A DNA stretch of 7,721 nt from Thermodesulfovibrio sp. (GCA_027016675.1 JALUSH010000236.1:1-7721); one strand, 5' to 3'. Counted from the stretch's first letter, positions 1 through 5,947 are shown. Notes: a model not told the origin generated them from the sequence alone. Numbers and translations are program-made.

Positions 1-4
1 TTTA

Positions 5-19
5 TTATCCCTGTGATAA
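5..19. repeat. Short dyad downstream of katG
   Basis: TTATC-N5-GATAA is a perfect 5-base dyad, 22 bases past the katG stop. It could belong to the regulatory region of whatever follows outside the window. No katG terminator with a U-tract is visible in bases 1-40. Confidence 0.35.
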
Positions 20-40
20 GTCATCAAAAACCCTCTTATG

Positions 41-2248
41 TCACCACCAGAGAAGATCAAAACGGTCAAGGTTCATCACCTTGTTCCAAGCAACCACGAA
101 GTCCTTGACAAACTTCTCCTGGTTGTCATCCTGGGCATAGAATTCTGAGAGTGCACGAAGCTGGGAATTTGATCCGAAGATAAGATCAACAGAGGTACCG
201 GTCCACTTCAGTTCTCCCGTGGTCCTGTCGCGTCCCTCATATAGATCATCTGAATCTGGAGCAGGCTTCCACTCTGTATCCATATCAAGGAGGTTCACAA
301 AGAAATCATTGCTGAGCACGCCTGGCCGGTTTGTGAAAACCCCATGCCGTGATTGTCCGAAGTTGGCATCCAGTACACGCATGCCTCCAATGAGGACGGT
401 CATCTCAGGGGCGGTCAGGCTCAGAAGCTGTGCACGATCAAGAAGCAGGTCCTCAGCAGGCACAGTGATACCGCTCTTGAGATAGTTACGAAACCCGTCT
501 GCCACAGGCTCAAAAACTGCAAAGAACTGCACATCCGTCTGTTCCTGCGAGGCATCAGTACGGCCTGGTGCAAAGGAAACCTCCACGTCGTACCCTGTAT
601 TCTTTGCAGCCTGCTCTATGGCTGCACAGCCTCCAAGAACAATCAGGTCGGCAATGGAGACCCTCTTTCCATCAGAGCATGAGGCATTAAATTCCCTCTG
701 GATACCTTCAAGGATATCCAGCACCTTTGCAAGCTGGGTCGGCTGATTGACCTCCCAGTCCTTCTGAGGAGCAAGCCTGATGCGTGCTCCGTTAGCGCCT
801 CCACGCTTGTCTGAGCCACGGAAGGTCGCCGCGGATGACCATGCAGTGTATACCAGCTCCCGTATGGTCAGCCCTGATGCAAGTATCTTAGATTTGAGAA
901 TGGCCATGTCTTTATCATCAATCAATTCATGATCCACACCCGGAAGTGGGTCCTGCCAGGACAGTTCTTCTTCCGGGAGTTCAGGGCCAAGATAGCGAGA
1001 GCGCGGCCCAAGGTCACGGTGTGTCAGCTTAAACCACGCCCGTGCGAATGCCTCTGCTAATTCATCAGGGTTTTCATGGAAACGCTTTGAGATAGACCCG
1101 AATACAGGATCCATCCTCAGTGCAAGGTCAGTGGTGAACATGATGGGTGGATGTCTCTTTGTAGGGTCATGGGCATCAGGCACCAGTTCCGCAGCAGCAG
1201 GATCAGTTGGAACCCACTGCCATGCTCCAGCCGGACTCTTCTGTAGATTCCAGTCGTAGCGGAAGAGAATATCAAGGTAGCTGTTGTCCCACCTGGTTGG
1301 AGCAGAAGACCAAGCACCTTCCAGACCACTGGTAATCGTGTCAGCGCCTTTGCCTGTGCCATAACTGTTCTTCCAGCCAAGCCCCTGCTCTTCAATAGGA
1401 GCTGCCTCTGGTTCAGGACCCAGATATCTGGCAGGGTCAGCAGCACCATGGGCCTTGCCAAAGGTGTGTCCACCGGCAATGAGCGCAACAGTCTCTTCAT
1501 CATTCATCCCCATGCGCCTGAAACTCTGGCGGATGTCGCGGGCAGCTGCAAGTACATTGGGTTCGCCATTGGGACCTTCAGGGTTCACATAGATAAGGCC
1601 CATCTGAACAGCGGCAAGGGGACGCTCAAGCTCTCTTTCACCGCTGTGGCGTTTATCCACTAACCACTCCGTTTCAGGCCCCCAGTATATCTCCTCTTCC
1701 GGCTCCCAGATGTCCACACGGCCTCCGCTGAATCCGAATGTCCTGAACCCCATGGATTCAAGGGCGCAGTTTCCGGCAAGGACTATCAGGTCTGCCCAGG
1801 AAATCCTGTTACCGTATTTCTTCTTGATAGGCCAGAGTAGCCTGCGGGCCTTGTCAAGATTCACATTATCAGGCCAGCTGTTCAGTGGTGCAAAGCGTAT
1901 GTTGCCCCTGGATGCACCACCACGACCGTCTATGACCCTATAGGTGCCAGCGCTATGCCATGCCAGTCGAATAAATAGTGGCCCATAATGCCCATAATCA
2001 GCAGGCCACCATTGCTGTGAGTCTGTCATTAAAGTATAAAGGTCCTCCTTCAGGGCCTTTAGGTCAAGTTTCTTGAACTCCTCAGCATAATTGAACCCTT
2101 CTTCAGTGGGTCTGATCAGGGAAGGATTCTGGTGAAGAATCCTGAGATTCAACTGGTCTGGCCACCAGTCCCTTATTGCCTGACCACCGAGTCTGGTAGG
2201 GCTTCTATTTCCAGCCCTTACTACCGGACCCTTACTGTCTTTGTCCAT
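41..2248 (-). CDS. katG: Catalase-peroxidase KatG
   Basis: Bifunctional haem catalase-peroxidase that dismutates hydrogen peroxide and oxidises electron donors. The product is 735 residues, the usual family length, with an N-terminal haem domain and a duplicated, haem-free C-terminal domain. Visible active-site residues: distal Arg94, Trp97 and His98 (RLAWH); proximal His261 (AGGHTFGKAHG); Asp374, expected to hydrogen-bond the proximal His; and the Trp97-Tyr220-Met246 set that forms the covalent adduct needed for catalase activity (MGLIYVNPEGPNG and FRRMGMND). Arg411 matches the mobile arginine. I start at the ATG at 2248, not the in-frame ATG six codons upstream, because AGGAGG at 2260-2255 is six bases before 2248 and lies inside the longer version. 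It is the last gene of the island, 192 bases after rubrerythrin, behind two inverted repeats, so it may have its own promoter. No frameshift is seen. Identity is certain. Confidence 0.98.
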   Translation of the reverse strand: MDKDSKGPVVRAGNRSPTRLGGQAIRDWWPDQLNLRILHQNPSLIRPTEEGFNYAEEFKKLDLKALKEDLYTLMTDSQQWWPADYGHYGPLFIRLAWHSAGTYRVIDGRGGASRGNIRFAPLNSWPDNVNLDKARRLLWPIKKKYGNRISWADLIVLAGNCALESMGFRTFGFSGGRVDIWEPEEEIYWGPETEWLVDKRHSGERELERPLAAVQMGLIYVNPEGPNGEPNVLAAARDIRQSFRRMGMNDEETVALIAGGHTFGKAHGAADPARYLGPEPEAAPIEEQGLGWKNSYGTGKGADTITSGLEGAWSSAPTRWDNSYLDILFRYDWNLQKSPAGAWQWVPTDPAAAELVPDAHDPTKRHPPIMFTTDLALRMDPVFGSISKRFHENPDELAEAFARAWFKLTHRDLGPRSRYLGPELPEEELSWQDPLPGVDHELIDDKDMAILKSKILASGLTIRELVYTAWSSAATFRGSDKRGGANGARIRLAPQKDWEVNQPTQLAKVLDILEGIQREFNASCSDGKRVSIADLIVLGGCAAIEQAAKNTGYDVEVSFAPGRTDASQEQTDVQFFAVFEPVADGFRNYLKSGITVPAEDLLLDRAQLLSLTAPEMTVLIGGMRVLDANFGQSRHGVFTNRPGVLSNDFFVNLLDMDTEWKPAPDSDDLYEGRDRTTGELKWTGTSVDLIFGSNSQLRALSEFYAQDDNQEKFVKDFVVAWNKVMNLDRFDLLWW

Positions 2249-2254
2249 GTCTAT

Positions 2255-2260
2255 CCTCCT
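2255..2260 (-). promoter_or_regulatory. katG ribosome binding site
   Basis: AGGAGG is six bases before the ATG at 2248. It sits inside the longer reading that begins at 2266, so it decides the start in favour of 2248. Confidence 0.85.
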
Positions 2261-2284
2261 CTGCATAAGATTGTACAGGCAGGC

Positions 2285-2340
2285 AGAGAGGTGGTAAAGA
2301 TTAAACCCTTTATATCAAGACCTGATAAAACCACCTCTCT
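2285..2340. repeat. Long-loop inverted repeat in katG leader
   Basis: Perfect 11-base arms, AGAGAGGTGGT at 2285-2295 and ACCACCTCTCT at 2330-2340, separated by 34 bases. The loop contains a smaller dyad, TATCA-N5-TGATA at 2313-2327. It lies 37 bases upstream of the katG start. It could fold in the leader RNA or form an operator region. No function can be assigned from sequence alone. It does not look like a classic terminator, because no T-run follows either arm. Confidence 0.7.
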
Positions 2341-2343
2341 CTA

Positions 2344-2370
2344 CTCCGAAAAATCTGCGATTTTTCGGAG
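2344..2370. repeat. Perfect 12-bp hairpin between rbr and katG
   Basis: Arms CTCCGAAAAATC and GATTTTTCGGAG are perfect complements around a three-base loop (TGC). The hairpin is three bases from the next inverted repeat. On the transcribed minus strand no U-tract follows, so it is a weak candidate for the terminator of rubrerythrin. On the plus strand a short pyrimidine run (GGCCTTTCTT) follows, but no gene points that way. It could be an attenuating hairpin, a processing site or a small repeated palindromic element. Confidence 0.75.
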
Positions 2371-2380
2371 GGCCTTTCTT

Positions 2381-2394
2381 ACTGCTCACTGCTA
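2381..2394. repeat. Tandem heptamer pair
   Basis: Two adjacent 7-base units, ACTGCTC and ACTGCTA, lie in the rbr-katG gap. They are of the same word-like repeat style as the octamer array next to them. Confidence 0.5.
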
Positions 2395-2406
2395 ACCCCT
2401 CCACCC

Positions 2407-2446
2407 ATCTACTCATTCACTCATTTACTCATCTACTAATCTACTC
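2407..2446. repeat. Five tandem 8-base units overlapping rbr stop
   Basis: Five abutting octamers, read on the plus strand: ATCTACTC, ATTCACTC, ATTTACTC, ATCTACTA, ATCTACTC (consensus ATYYACTC). The last unit covers the stop codon of rubrerythrin (2443-2441) and its final codon. The unit length is not a multiple of three, and the array lies almost wholly in non-coding sequence. Its role is unknown. Confidence 0.75.
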
Positions 2447-2938
2447 AATCCTTTTGAACATCTCTCTTTTTGCACCACAGATGGGACATGTCTCTGGTGG
2501 CTCATTCTCAACAGTGTTACCACATACCTCGCATACAAAATAATCAACTGGTTCATTCTTGCCAAGATTCTCAAGTGCCTTCCTGTAGAGTTCTGCATGT
2601 ATTTTTTCAACCTCGTTGGCCATATGGAATGTCCTTATGGCAGAATCATTTCCCTCTTCCTTGGCATCAGCAATCATCTGAGGATACATGTTCTGGAACT
2701 CATAAGACTCTCCACTGATCGCTGCCTCAAGGTTTTCCTTTGTGCTTTTGATGCCACCCATTTCCCTGAGATGGTTATGGGCATGGATGGTCTCTGCCTC
2801 AGCAGCAGCCCTGAAGAGTTTTGCCACCTGGGGGAAACCCTCTTCCTCTGCCTTTTTTGCAAAGGCAAGATATTTCCTGTTTGCCTGCGACTCACCTGCA
2901 AATGCCTCCTGCAGGTTTTTCCCTGTTTTTGTCATCAT
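2441..2938 (-). CDS. rbr: Rubrerythrin
   Basis: Cytoplasmic peroxide-scavenging diiron protein that reduces hydrogen peroxide to water with electrons from rubredoxin. It has 165 residues. The N-terminal four-helix diiron domain carries Glu16 (AGES), Glu49-x-x-His52, Glu77 and Glu80 (GESYEF), and Glu111-x-x-His114. The C-terminal rubredoxin domain binds one Fe through Cys136, Cys139, Cys151 and Cys154 (CEVCG, then CPICG). Start: AGGAGG at 2949-2944 lies five bases before the ATG at 2938 and eight before a second ATG at 2935, so either Met may be used. A GTG at 2944 overlaps the binding site and is rejected. The gene follows the free desulforedoxin by 93 bases and precedes katG. Its stop codon falls within an octamer repeat array. 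Confidence 0.96.
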   Translation of the reverse strand: MMTKTGKNLQEAFAGESQANRKYLAFAKKAEEEGFPQVAKLFRAAAEAETIHAHNHLREMGGIKSTKENLEAAISGESYEFQNMYPQMIADAKEEGNDSAIRTFHMANEVEKIHAELYRKALENLGKNEPVDYFVCEVCGNTVENEPPETCPICGAKREMFKRIE

Positions 2939-2965
2939 ATACACCTCCTGAAATAGTTTTTAGTG

Positions 2966-2978
2966 CTTGGTTCTTAGT
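2966..2978. repeat. 13-base intergenic word, copy 1
   Basis: CTTGGTTCTTAGT lies upstream of rubrerythrin and recurs exactly at 5935-5947 upstream of fprA. The surrounding 2953-3030 is low-complexity sequence with related words (TTAGTGCTT twice, and AAAACTCAA/CAACTCAAAAC). Confidence 0.6.
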
Positions 2979-3031
2979 GCTTTTAGTTGAATTAGAAACT
3001 TAAAACTCAACATTCACAACTCAAAACTTTT

Positions 3032-3163
3032 TTAAACTTCTTCACCAATCAACTCCATGGGCTGGCCACAGCATACAAGCTGCCCACCTCCTGCCTTTGT
3101 CACCACGACCTCATTTCCACAGACATTGCATCTGTATTTTTCACCTGCCTTTTTGACTGCCAA
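3032..3163 (-). CDS. Stand-alone desulforedoxin (Fe-Cys4 protein)
   Basis: A 43-residue protein matching the desulforedoxin fold that forms the N-terminal domain of desulfoferrodoxin-type superoxide reductases. The iron ligands are Cys12 and Cys15 (CNVCG) plus the adjacent pair Cys31-Cys32 (LVCCGQPMEL), the hallmark of desulforedoxin as opposed to rubredoxin, where the second pair is CxxC. It probably acts as a small cytoplasmic electron carrier, likely a homodimer like the Desulfovibrio gigas protein. It begins with TTG at 3163: AGGAGG (3177-3172) is eight bases upstream, and an in-frame GTG at 3172 overlaps that site. The gene lies 41 bases after the peroxiredoxin stop, so the two are probably cotranscribed, and it may be a reductant partner for the peroxiredoxin or for superoxide reductase (inference). 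It is easily missed because of its length and TTG start. Confidence 0.9.
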   Translation of the reverse strand: MAVKKAGEKYRCNVCGNEVVVTKAGGGQLVCCGQPMELIGEEV

Positions 3164-3171
3164 TCTGATCA

Positions 3172-3177
3172 CCTCCT
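3172..3177 (-). promoter_or_regulatory. Desulforedoxin ribosome binding site
   Basis: AGGAGG, extended to AAAGGAGGTGATC (a near-perfect anti-16S match), is eight bases before the TTG at 3163. It is the main evidence for the non-ATG start. Confidence 0.8.
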
Positions 3178-3204
3178 TTCAATTCTCGCAACCCTGATCC
3201 AACT

Positions 3205-3822
3205 CTACTGTAATGCCTCATAGACCTTGCCCACGAGGTCTGCAGATGGCTTGAGCGTCCTGTCACCCTCGTCCTTCCACTTGGCAGGGCAACCTTCATT
3301 AGCATGTTTTGACAGATGAAGGTTGGCCTTGAACTTCCTCATCAGTTCATCAATATTTCTGCCCATATTGTAGTAGTTCACCTCAGAGTTCAATATCACT
3401 CCTTCAGGATTGATTATGAATGTACCCCTGAGTGCAAGTCCTGTCTCTTCATCATAGACCCCGAACATCCTGGAGACATTGCCTGTGGGGTCAGCACCCA
3501 TGGGATACTTCACATTCTCAAGGAGTTTTTCATCCCTTTGCCATGCAAGATGTACAAACTGGGTATCTGTGCTGATAGAAACAACCTCTGCCCCCATCTT
3601 CTTGAACCGCTCATACTGCTCTGCCAGAGCAGCAAACTCTGTAGCTCAGACAAAGGTAAAATCAGCAGGATAAAAGAAGAGTATCGTCCACTTTCCCGCC
3701 TTTTTTGCCTTCTTTAGAGAAAACTTGCCAAAGTCTCCTTTGCTTGGTTCATAAGTATCAATTTCAAAATCAGGCACTTTTTGCCCAACTCTTAAACCGC
3801 AACAAATATCCTCCTTTGTCAT
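3205..3822 (-). CDS. Selenocysteine peroxiredoxin (AhpC/2-Cys type)
   Basis: Thiol/selenol peroxidase that reduces hydrogen and organic peroxides. The ATG at 3822 has AGGAGG (3834-3829) six bases upstream. Reading through an in-frame UGA at 3648-3646 gives 205 residues, the usual AhpC length. The UGA is codon 59 and falls exactly at the peroxidatic position of PxxxTxxC: Pro52, Thr56, Val58-Sec59-Ala60-Thr61-Glu62 (normally FTFVCATE or FVCPTE). Conserved Arg132 and a C-terminal resolving Cys178 (GCPAKW) are present, with two extra cysteines, Cys7 and Cys8. A hairpin suited to a bacterial SECIS begins about 11 bases after the UGA. Sequence on both sides of the UGA is intact and in one frame, so decay is unlikely. 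Naive callers would give only residues 76-205, lacking the active site. A sequencing error (TGC to TGA) is the main alternative. It is probably cotranscribed with desulforedoxin. Confidence 0.92.
3614..3634 (-). promoter_or_regulatory. Candidate bacterial SECIS hairpin
   Basis: On the minus strand, bases 3634-3626 pair with 3622-3614, giving nine pairs including one G-U, closed by a GGC loop. The core CTGCTCT/AGAGCAG is perfect. The loop begins 21 bases after the UGA. Bacterial SECIS elements lie within the coding region just downstream of UGA and carry a G at the start of a small apical loop, which fits. The hairpin encodes conserved-looking residues (AALAEQY), so the base pairing is compatible with coding constraint. 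Confidence 0.7.
3646..3648 (-). other. In-frame UGA (selenocysteine codon 59)
   Basis: TGA lies exactly where the peroxidatic cysteine codon is expected. It is followed by GCT-ACA-GAG (Ala-Thr-Glu) and preceded by codons for Asp-Phe-Thr-Phe-Val. Recoding to selenocysteine is the favoured reading. Confidence 0.85.
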
Positions 3823-3978
3823 AGAATACCTCCTTAAGTTAATTGTTAGTTATTGTTTGGTTATTAATACGGCCTGCAAGGCAGACCATTCTCTCGGAAT
3901 TCTATCTAAAACAAACCTGAACTCATAAAGATACAGTCTTTCCACTTTCAATAATTAAATCTGCAATCTTAAATCCTT
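3823..3978. other. Intergenic region, SOR to peroxiredoxin
   Basis: This 156-base AT-rich spacer has no ORF with a ribosome binding site. It contains word-like repeats next to the peroxiredoxin binding site (GTTAGTTATT and GGTTATTAAT) and a small dyad, AAAGA-N5-TCTTT, at 3927-3941. I see no convincing terminator or promoter. Confidence 0.5.
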
Positions 3979-4353
3979 TTACTCAGTGACGGTTATCTCC
4001 TTCATAGCCTCCCATGTTCCATGGAGATTACATCTTTCAACCACTCTGAGAGTGGATGTCCTGTGCTTTCCACCCTTTACAAGGGTTACCGTTACCTCTG
4101 GTCTTGTAAATACAGGTGTAAGGTCAATCCTGATATACTGATTCTGGCCTGAATAGAGCTCAAGCCACTGGATATGATGACCTTCTTCCATTACATGAGG
4201 CATCTCACCCACCTTGATCCTCACCTCAAAGGGCTCTCCTGCCTTCACCGTGTCTGGACACTCGATCACGGGTGTGTGCTTCTTCTCCAGGTCTGTCATG
4301 TTTGCCGGATCTGCCGGCCTGTTAATACCACAGAATAAACTCTTCTCTCCCAT
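3979..4353 (-). CDS. Superoxide reductase, class II (neelaredoxin)
   Basis: One-iron superoxide reductase that reduces superoxide to hydrogen peroxide without making oxygen, using electrons from rubredoxin or desulforedoxin. It has 124 residues, the length of the catalytic domain alone with no N-terminal desulforedoxin domain. Iron ligands by comparison with Pyrococcus SOR: His26 (KKHTPVI), His53 and His59 (PHVMEEGHHIQW), Cys108 and His111 (CNLHG). Lys25 matches the catalytic lysine. The sixth-ligand glutamate of the EKH motif is shifted: the sequence reads E23-K24-K25-H26. The ATG at 4353 has AGGAGG (4365-4360) six bases upstream. It lies 194 bases after rubredoxin and 156 before the peroxiredoxin, which could remove the peroxide it makes. 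Family assignment is secure. Confidence 0.94.
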   Translation of the reverse strand: MGEKSLFCGINRPADPANMTDLEKKHTPVIECPDTVKAGEPFEVRIKVGEMPHVMEEGHHIQWLELYSGQNQYIRIDLTPVFTRPEVTVTLVKGGKHRTSTLRVVERCNLHGTWEAMKEITVTE

Positions 4354-4547
4354 AATACACCTCCTGATTGTTTTTAGTTTTTGTTAACAACAAAGGATTT
4401 TAAGTTACAATCTTCAACTCGCTTCAAACTTATGTTTTGACTATTTACACCTCCTTCTTCCAAAAGTGGACTAATTTTATCGTATTTTGCTCTTTCATAA
4501 AGGCCAGAGGCATCTCTACCACCTGACCTTTAATAATTGTGTTTTCC
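4354..4547. other. Intergenic region, rubredoxin to SOR, with orphan RBS
   Basis: This 194-base spacer holds a strong ribosome binding site, AAGGAGGTG at 4456-4448, with no start codon at a usable distance; the nearest TTG is about 22 bases further on and opens only a very short frame. A perfect 10-base palindrome, TTGTTAACAA, lies at 4381-4390. A 22-codon frame (4513-4445, ATG preceded by AGGTGG) ends at the orphan site. It has no recognisable family and I do not call it a gene. Confidence 0.5.
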
Positions 4548-4679
4548 TCAAGCAGGTTCAAAGGCGTCCTTGGGTGCATTACAGACAGGACATGTCCAGT
4601 CCTCAGGCAGCTGATCAAAAGATGTTCCTTCCTTTTCCTCATCGTAGATATACCCACAGACCGTACACCTGTACTGCAT
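4548..4679 (-). CDS. Rubredoxin (short-loop type)
   Basis: Cytoplasmic one-electron carrier that feeds flavodiiron proteins, rubrerythrin and superoxide reductase. It has 43 residues, with iron ligands Cys5 and Cys8 (CTVCGYIYD) and Cys30 and Cys33 (CPVCNAPKDAFEP). The family usually has about 52 residues. The shortening falls in the loop between the two CxxC pairs, as in the 45-residue Desulfovibrio desulfuricans rubredoxin. The ATG at 4679 has AGGAGG (4693-4688) eight bases upstream, directly after the fprA stop codon, leaving a gap of 15 bases. That spacing makes it almost certainly the dedicated electron donor of FprA, in the same transcript. It is too short for many gene callers. Confidence 0.95.
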   Translation of the reverse strand: MQYRCTVCGYIYDEEKEGTSFDQLPEDWTCPVCNAPKDAFEPA

Positions 4680-4694
4680 GGAAACTACCTCCTT

Positions 4695-5912
4695 TTACTG
4701 GAATTTTTTATGATATTCGCGAACCTCGCGAGCAAAGTTTCTTCCGAATTCATAGCATTTATTAATCTCTTCATCAGAAGGTCTGTATTGAACCTGCATA
4801 CCTGGCTCCACTACAGGAAGCTTCATGTTCTGAAACTCCTGATAGAGCCACTTCACTGCCCCACCTCCCCAGCCATAGCTTCCAAAGGCTCCGGCAATCC
4901 GGTTCGTTGGCCTCAGTCCTCTTAAATGGGTTATATACTCTGCCACTGATGGGAAGACCTCATTGTTGAGAGTTGGCGAACCTACAAGCAGCCCCCTTGA
5001 CTTCCAGAACTCCTTAATTGCCACGCTCATTGGGGTTGCCCTGAGTTTTATCACTTTACAATCCACTCCCTCATCCTTTATGCCCTGCATGATAGGCTGT
5101 GTCATTATCTCCGTGCTATGCCACATGGTATCATATACGATGGCTACGCGGAGATTGGTTCTGCCCTCTGCCATATCGAGATACATCTGCATGACCCTCT
5201 CCGGCTCCTTTCTCCAGATGACCCCATGGTCTGGCGCAATCATATCAACCTCAATACCAAGCTCCTGGATCTGTTTGATCTTGCTTTTGATAAGCCTTCC
5301 AAAGGGCATTAGGATGTTTGCATAGTAATCAACCACGGCATCCTCCAGTTCTGCATAAGAGGCACATTCTATAAACTCGTCATCAAATCTTGCCGTTGAT
5401 GCAAGGTGCTGGCCAAAGGCATCCTGGGAGATAAGGAGTTTTGCCTCCCTTACATAGGTCATCATGCTGTCAGGCCAGTGAAGCATAGGGGTTTCAATAA
5501 ACTGAAGCGTATATTTCCCGATCTTCAACTCGTCTCCTGTCTTTACGATCTTGATGTCCCACTTGCTTATATCAAAAAATCTCTCCATACCCTGCTTTCC
5601 TCTAGCAGTGGTATAGATGGTTGCCTGAGGCATTAATTTCATGTATATCCCAAGGGCTCCCATATGATCGTTTTCAATATGATTGATAACAAGATTCCTG
5701 ATCCTGGAAAAATCAATAAGTGACCTTACATTGGCAACCCCAATCTCTGCAAAATCGAACTTAACAGCATCCACCAGGGTAATCTCATCATCCATTATCA
5801 GGTAATTGTTGTATGTCGTACCATTTGGCGTAACATAGCCATGAAAGTCCCTTACCGCCCAGTCAATTACTCCTACCCAGTAGATTCCAGGTTTGATCTC
5901 AACAGCCTTCAT
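4695..5912 (-). CDS. fprA: Flavodiiron protein FprA (O2/NO reductase)
   Basis: Soluble A-type flavodiiron protein of 405 residues that reduces O2 to water (some members reduce NO to N2O) with electrons from rubredoxin. The N-terminal metallo-beta-lactamase-like domain (about residues 1-250) keeps all diiron ligands: His78, Glu80, Asp82 and His83 (HIENDHMG), His145 (MLHWPDS), Asp164 (SQDAFG) and His229 (APDHG). The C-terminal flavodoxin domain begins near residue 254, with an FMN phosphate loop at 260-267 (YDTMWHST) and a GSYGWGGGA segment. I start at the ATG at 5912: GGAGG (5924-5920) is seven bases upstream, whereas the GTG at 5918 is too close to it. No extra C-terminal rubredoxin or flavin reductase domain is fused; rubredoxin is the next gene. 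Substrate preference cannot be decided from sequence. Confidence 0.97.
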   Translation of the reverse strand: MKAVEIKPGIYWVGVIDWAVRDFHGYVTPNGTTYNNYLIMDDEITLVDAVKFDFAEIGVANVRSLIDFSRIRNLVINHIENDHMGALGIYMKLMPQATIYTTARGKQGMERFFDISKWDIKIVKTGDELKIGKYTLQFIETPMLHWPDSMMTYVREAKLLISQDAFGQHLASTARFDDEFIECASYAELEDAVVDYYANILMPFGRLIKSKIKQIQELGIEVDMIAPDHGVIWRKEPERVMQMYLDMAEGRTNLRVAIVYDTMWHSTEIMTQPIMQGIKDEGVDCKVIKLRATPMSVAIKEFWKSRGLLVGSPTLNNEVFPSVAEYITHLRGLRPTNRIAGAFGSYGWGGGAVKWLYQEFQNMKLPVVEPGMQVQYRPSDEEINKCYEFGRNFAREVREYHKKFQ

Positions 5913-5919
5913 CCACACA

Positions 5920-5924
5920 CCTCC
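5920..5924 (-). promoter_or_regulatory. fprA ribosome binding site
   Basis: GGAGG is seven bases before the ATG at 5912 and only three before the in-frame GTG at 5918, so it favours the ATG. Confidence 0.75.
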
Positions 5925-5934
5925 AGTATGAGTT

Positions 5935-5947
5935 CTTGGTTCTTAGT
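5935..5947. repeat. 13-base intergenic word, copy 2
   Basis: An exact copy of CTTGGTTCTTAGT from 2966-2978, again just upstream of a ribosome binding site. The rest of the 99-base spacer (5913-6011) is AT-rich. On the minus strand it holds a weak promoter-like pair (TTGATT, 16 bases, TAATTT) that I would not rely on. Confidence 0.6.

Noticed and set aside
41..2266. katG start at the upstream ATG (2266)
   Set aside because: The RBS at 2260-2255 lies inside this version and is correctly spaced for 2248.
2313..2327. TATCA-N5-TGATA as a second PerR box
   Set aside because: The half-sites are in the opposite arrangement to TGATA-N5-TATCA at perR, and they do not match the PerR or Fur consensus.
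2344..2370. The 12-bp hairpin as a Rho-independent terminator of rbr
   Set aside because: No run of T follows the stem on the transcribed strand. Kept only as an inverted repeat.
3205..3597. A separate 130-residue gene starting at the ATG at 3597
   Set aside because: It lacks the active site and has no RBS. The same frame continues upstream through the UGA to a proper start at 3822 with the peroxiredoxin N-terminus.
219..3717. Forward-strand ORFs across katG, rubrerythrin and peroxiredoxin
   Set aside because: They are antisense to well-supported genes, show no recognisable domains and lack ribosome binding sites.
3205..3822. Peroxiredoxin as a pseudogene with a nonsense mutation
   Set aside because: The UGA falls precisely on the catalytic residue, a SECIS-like hairpin follows, and no other damage is present. 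A sequencing error cannot be excluded from the sequence alone.
4445..4513. A 22-codon microgene
   Set aside because: The frame is short, has only a moderate RBS and no family resemblance. Left as part of the intergenic description.
4445..4657. A 70-residue ORF overlapping rubredoxin
   Set aside because: Most of it is the rubredoxin gene read in another frame. No RBS and no family pattern.
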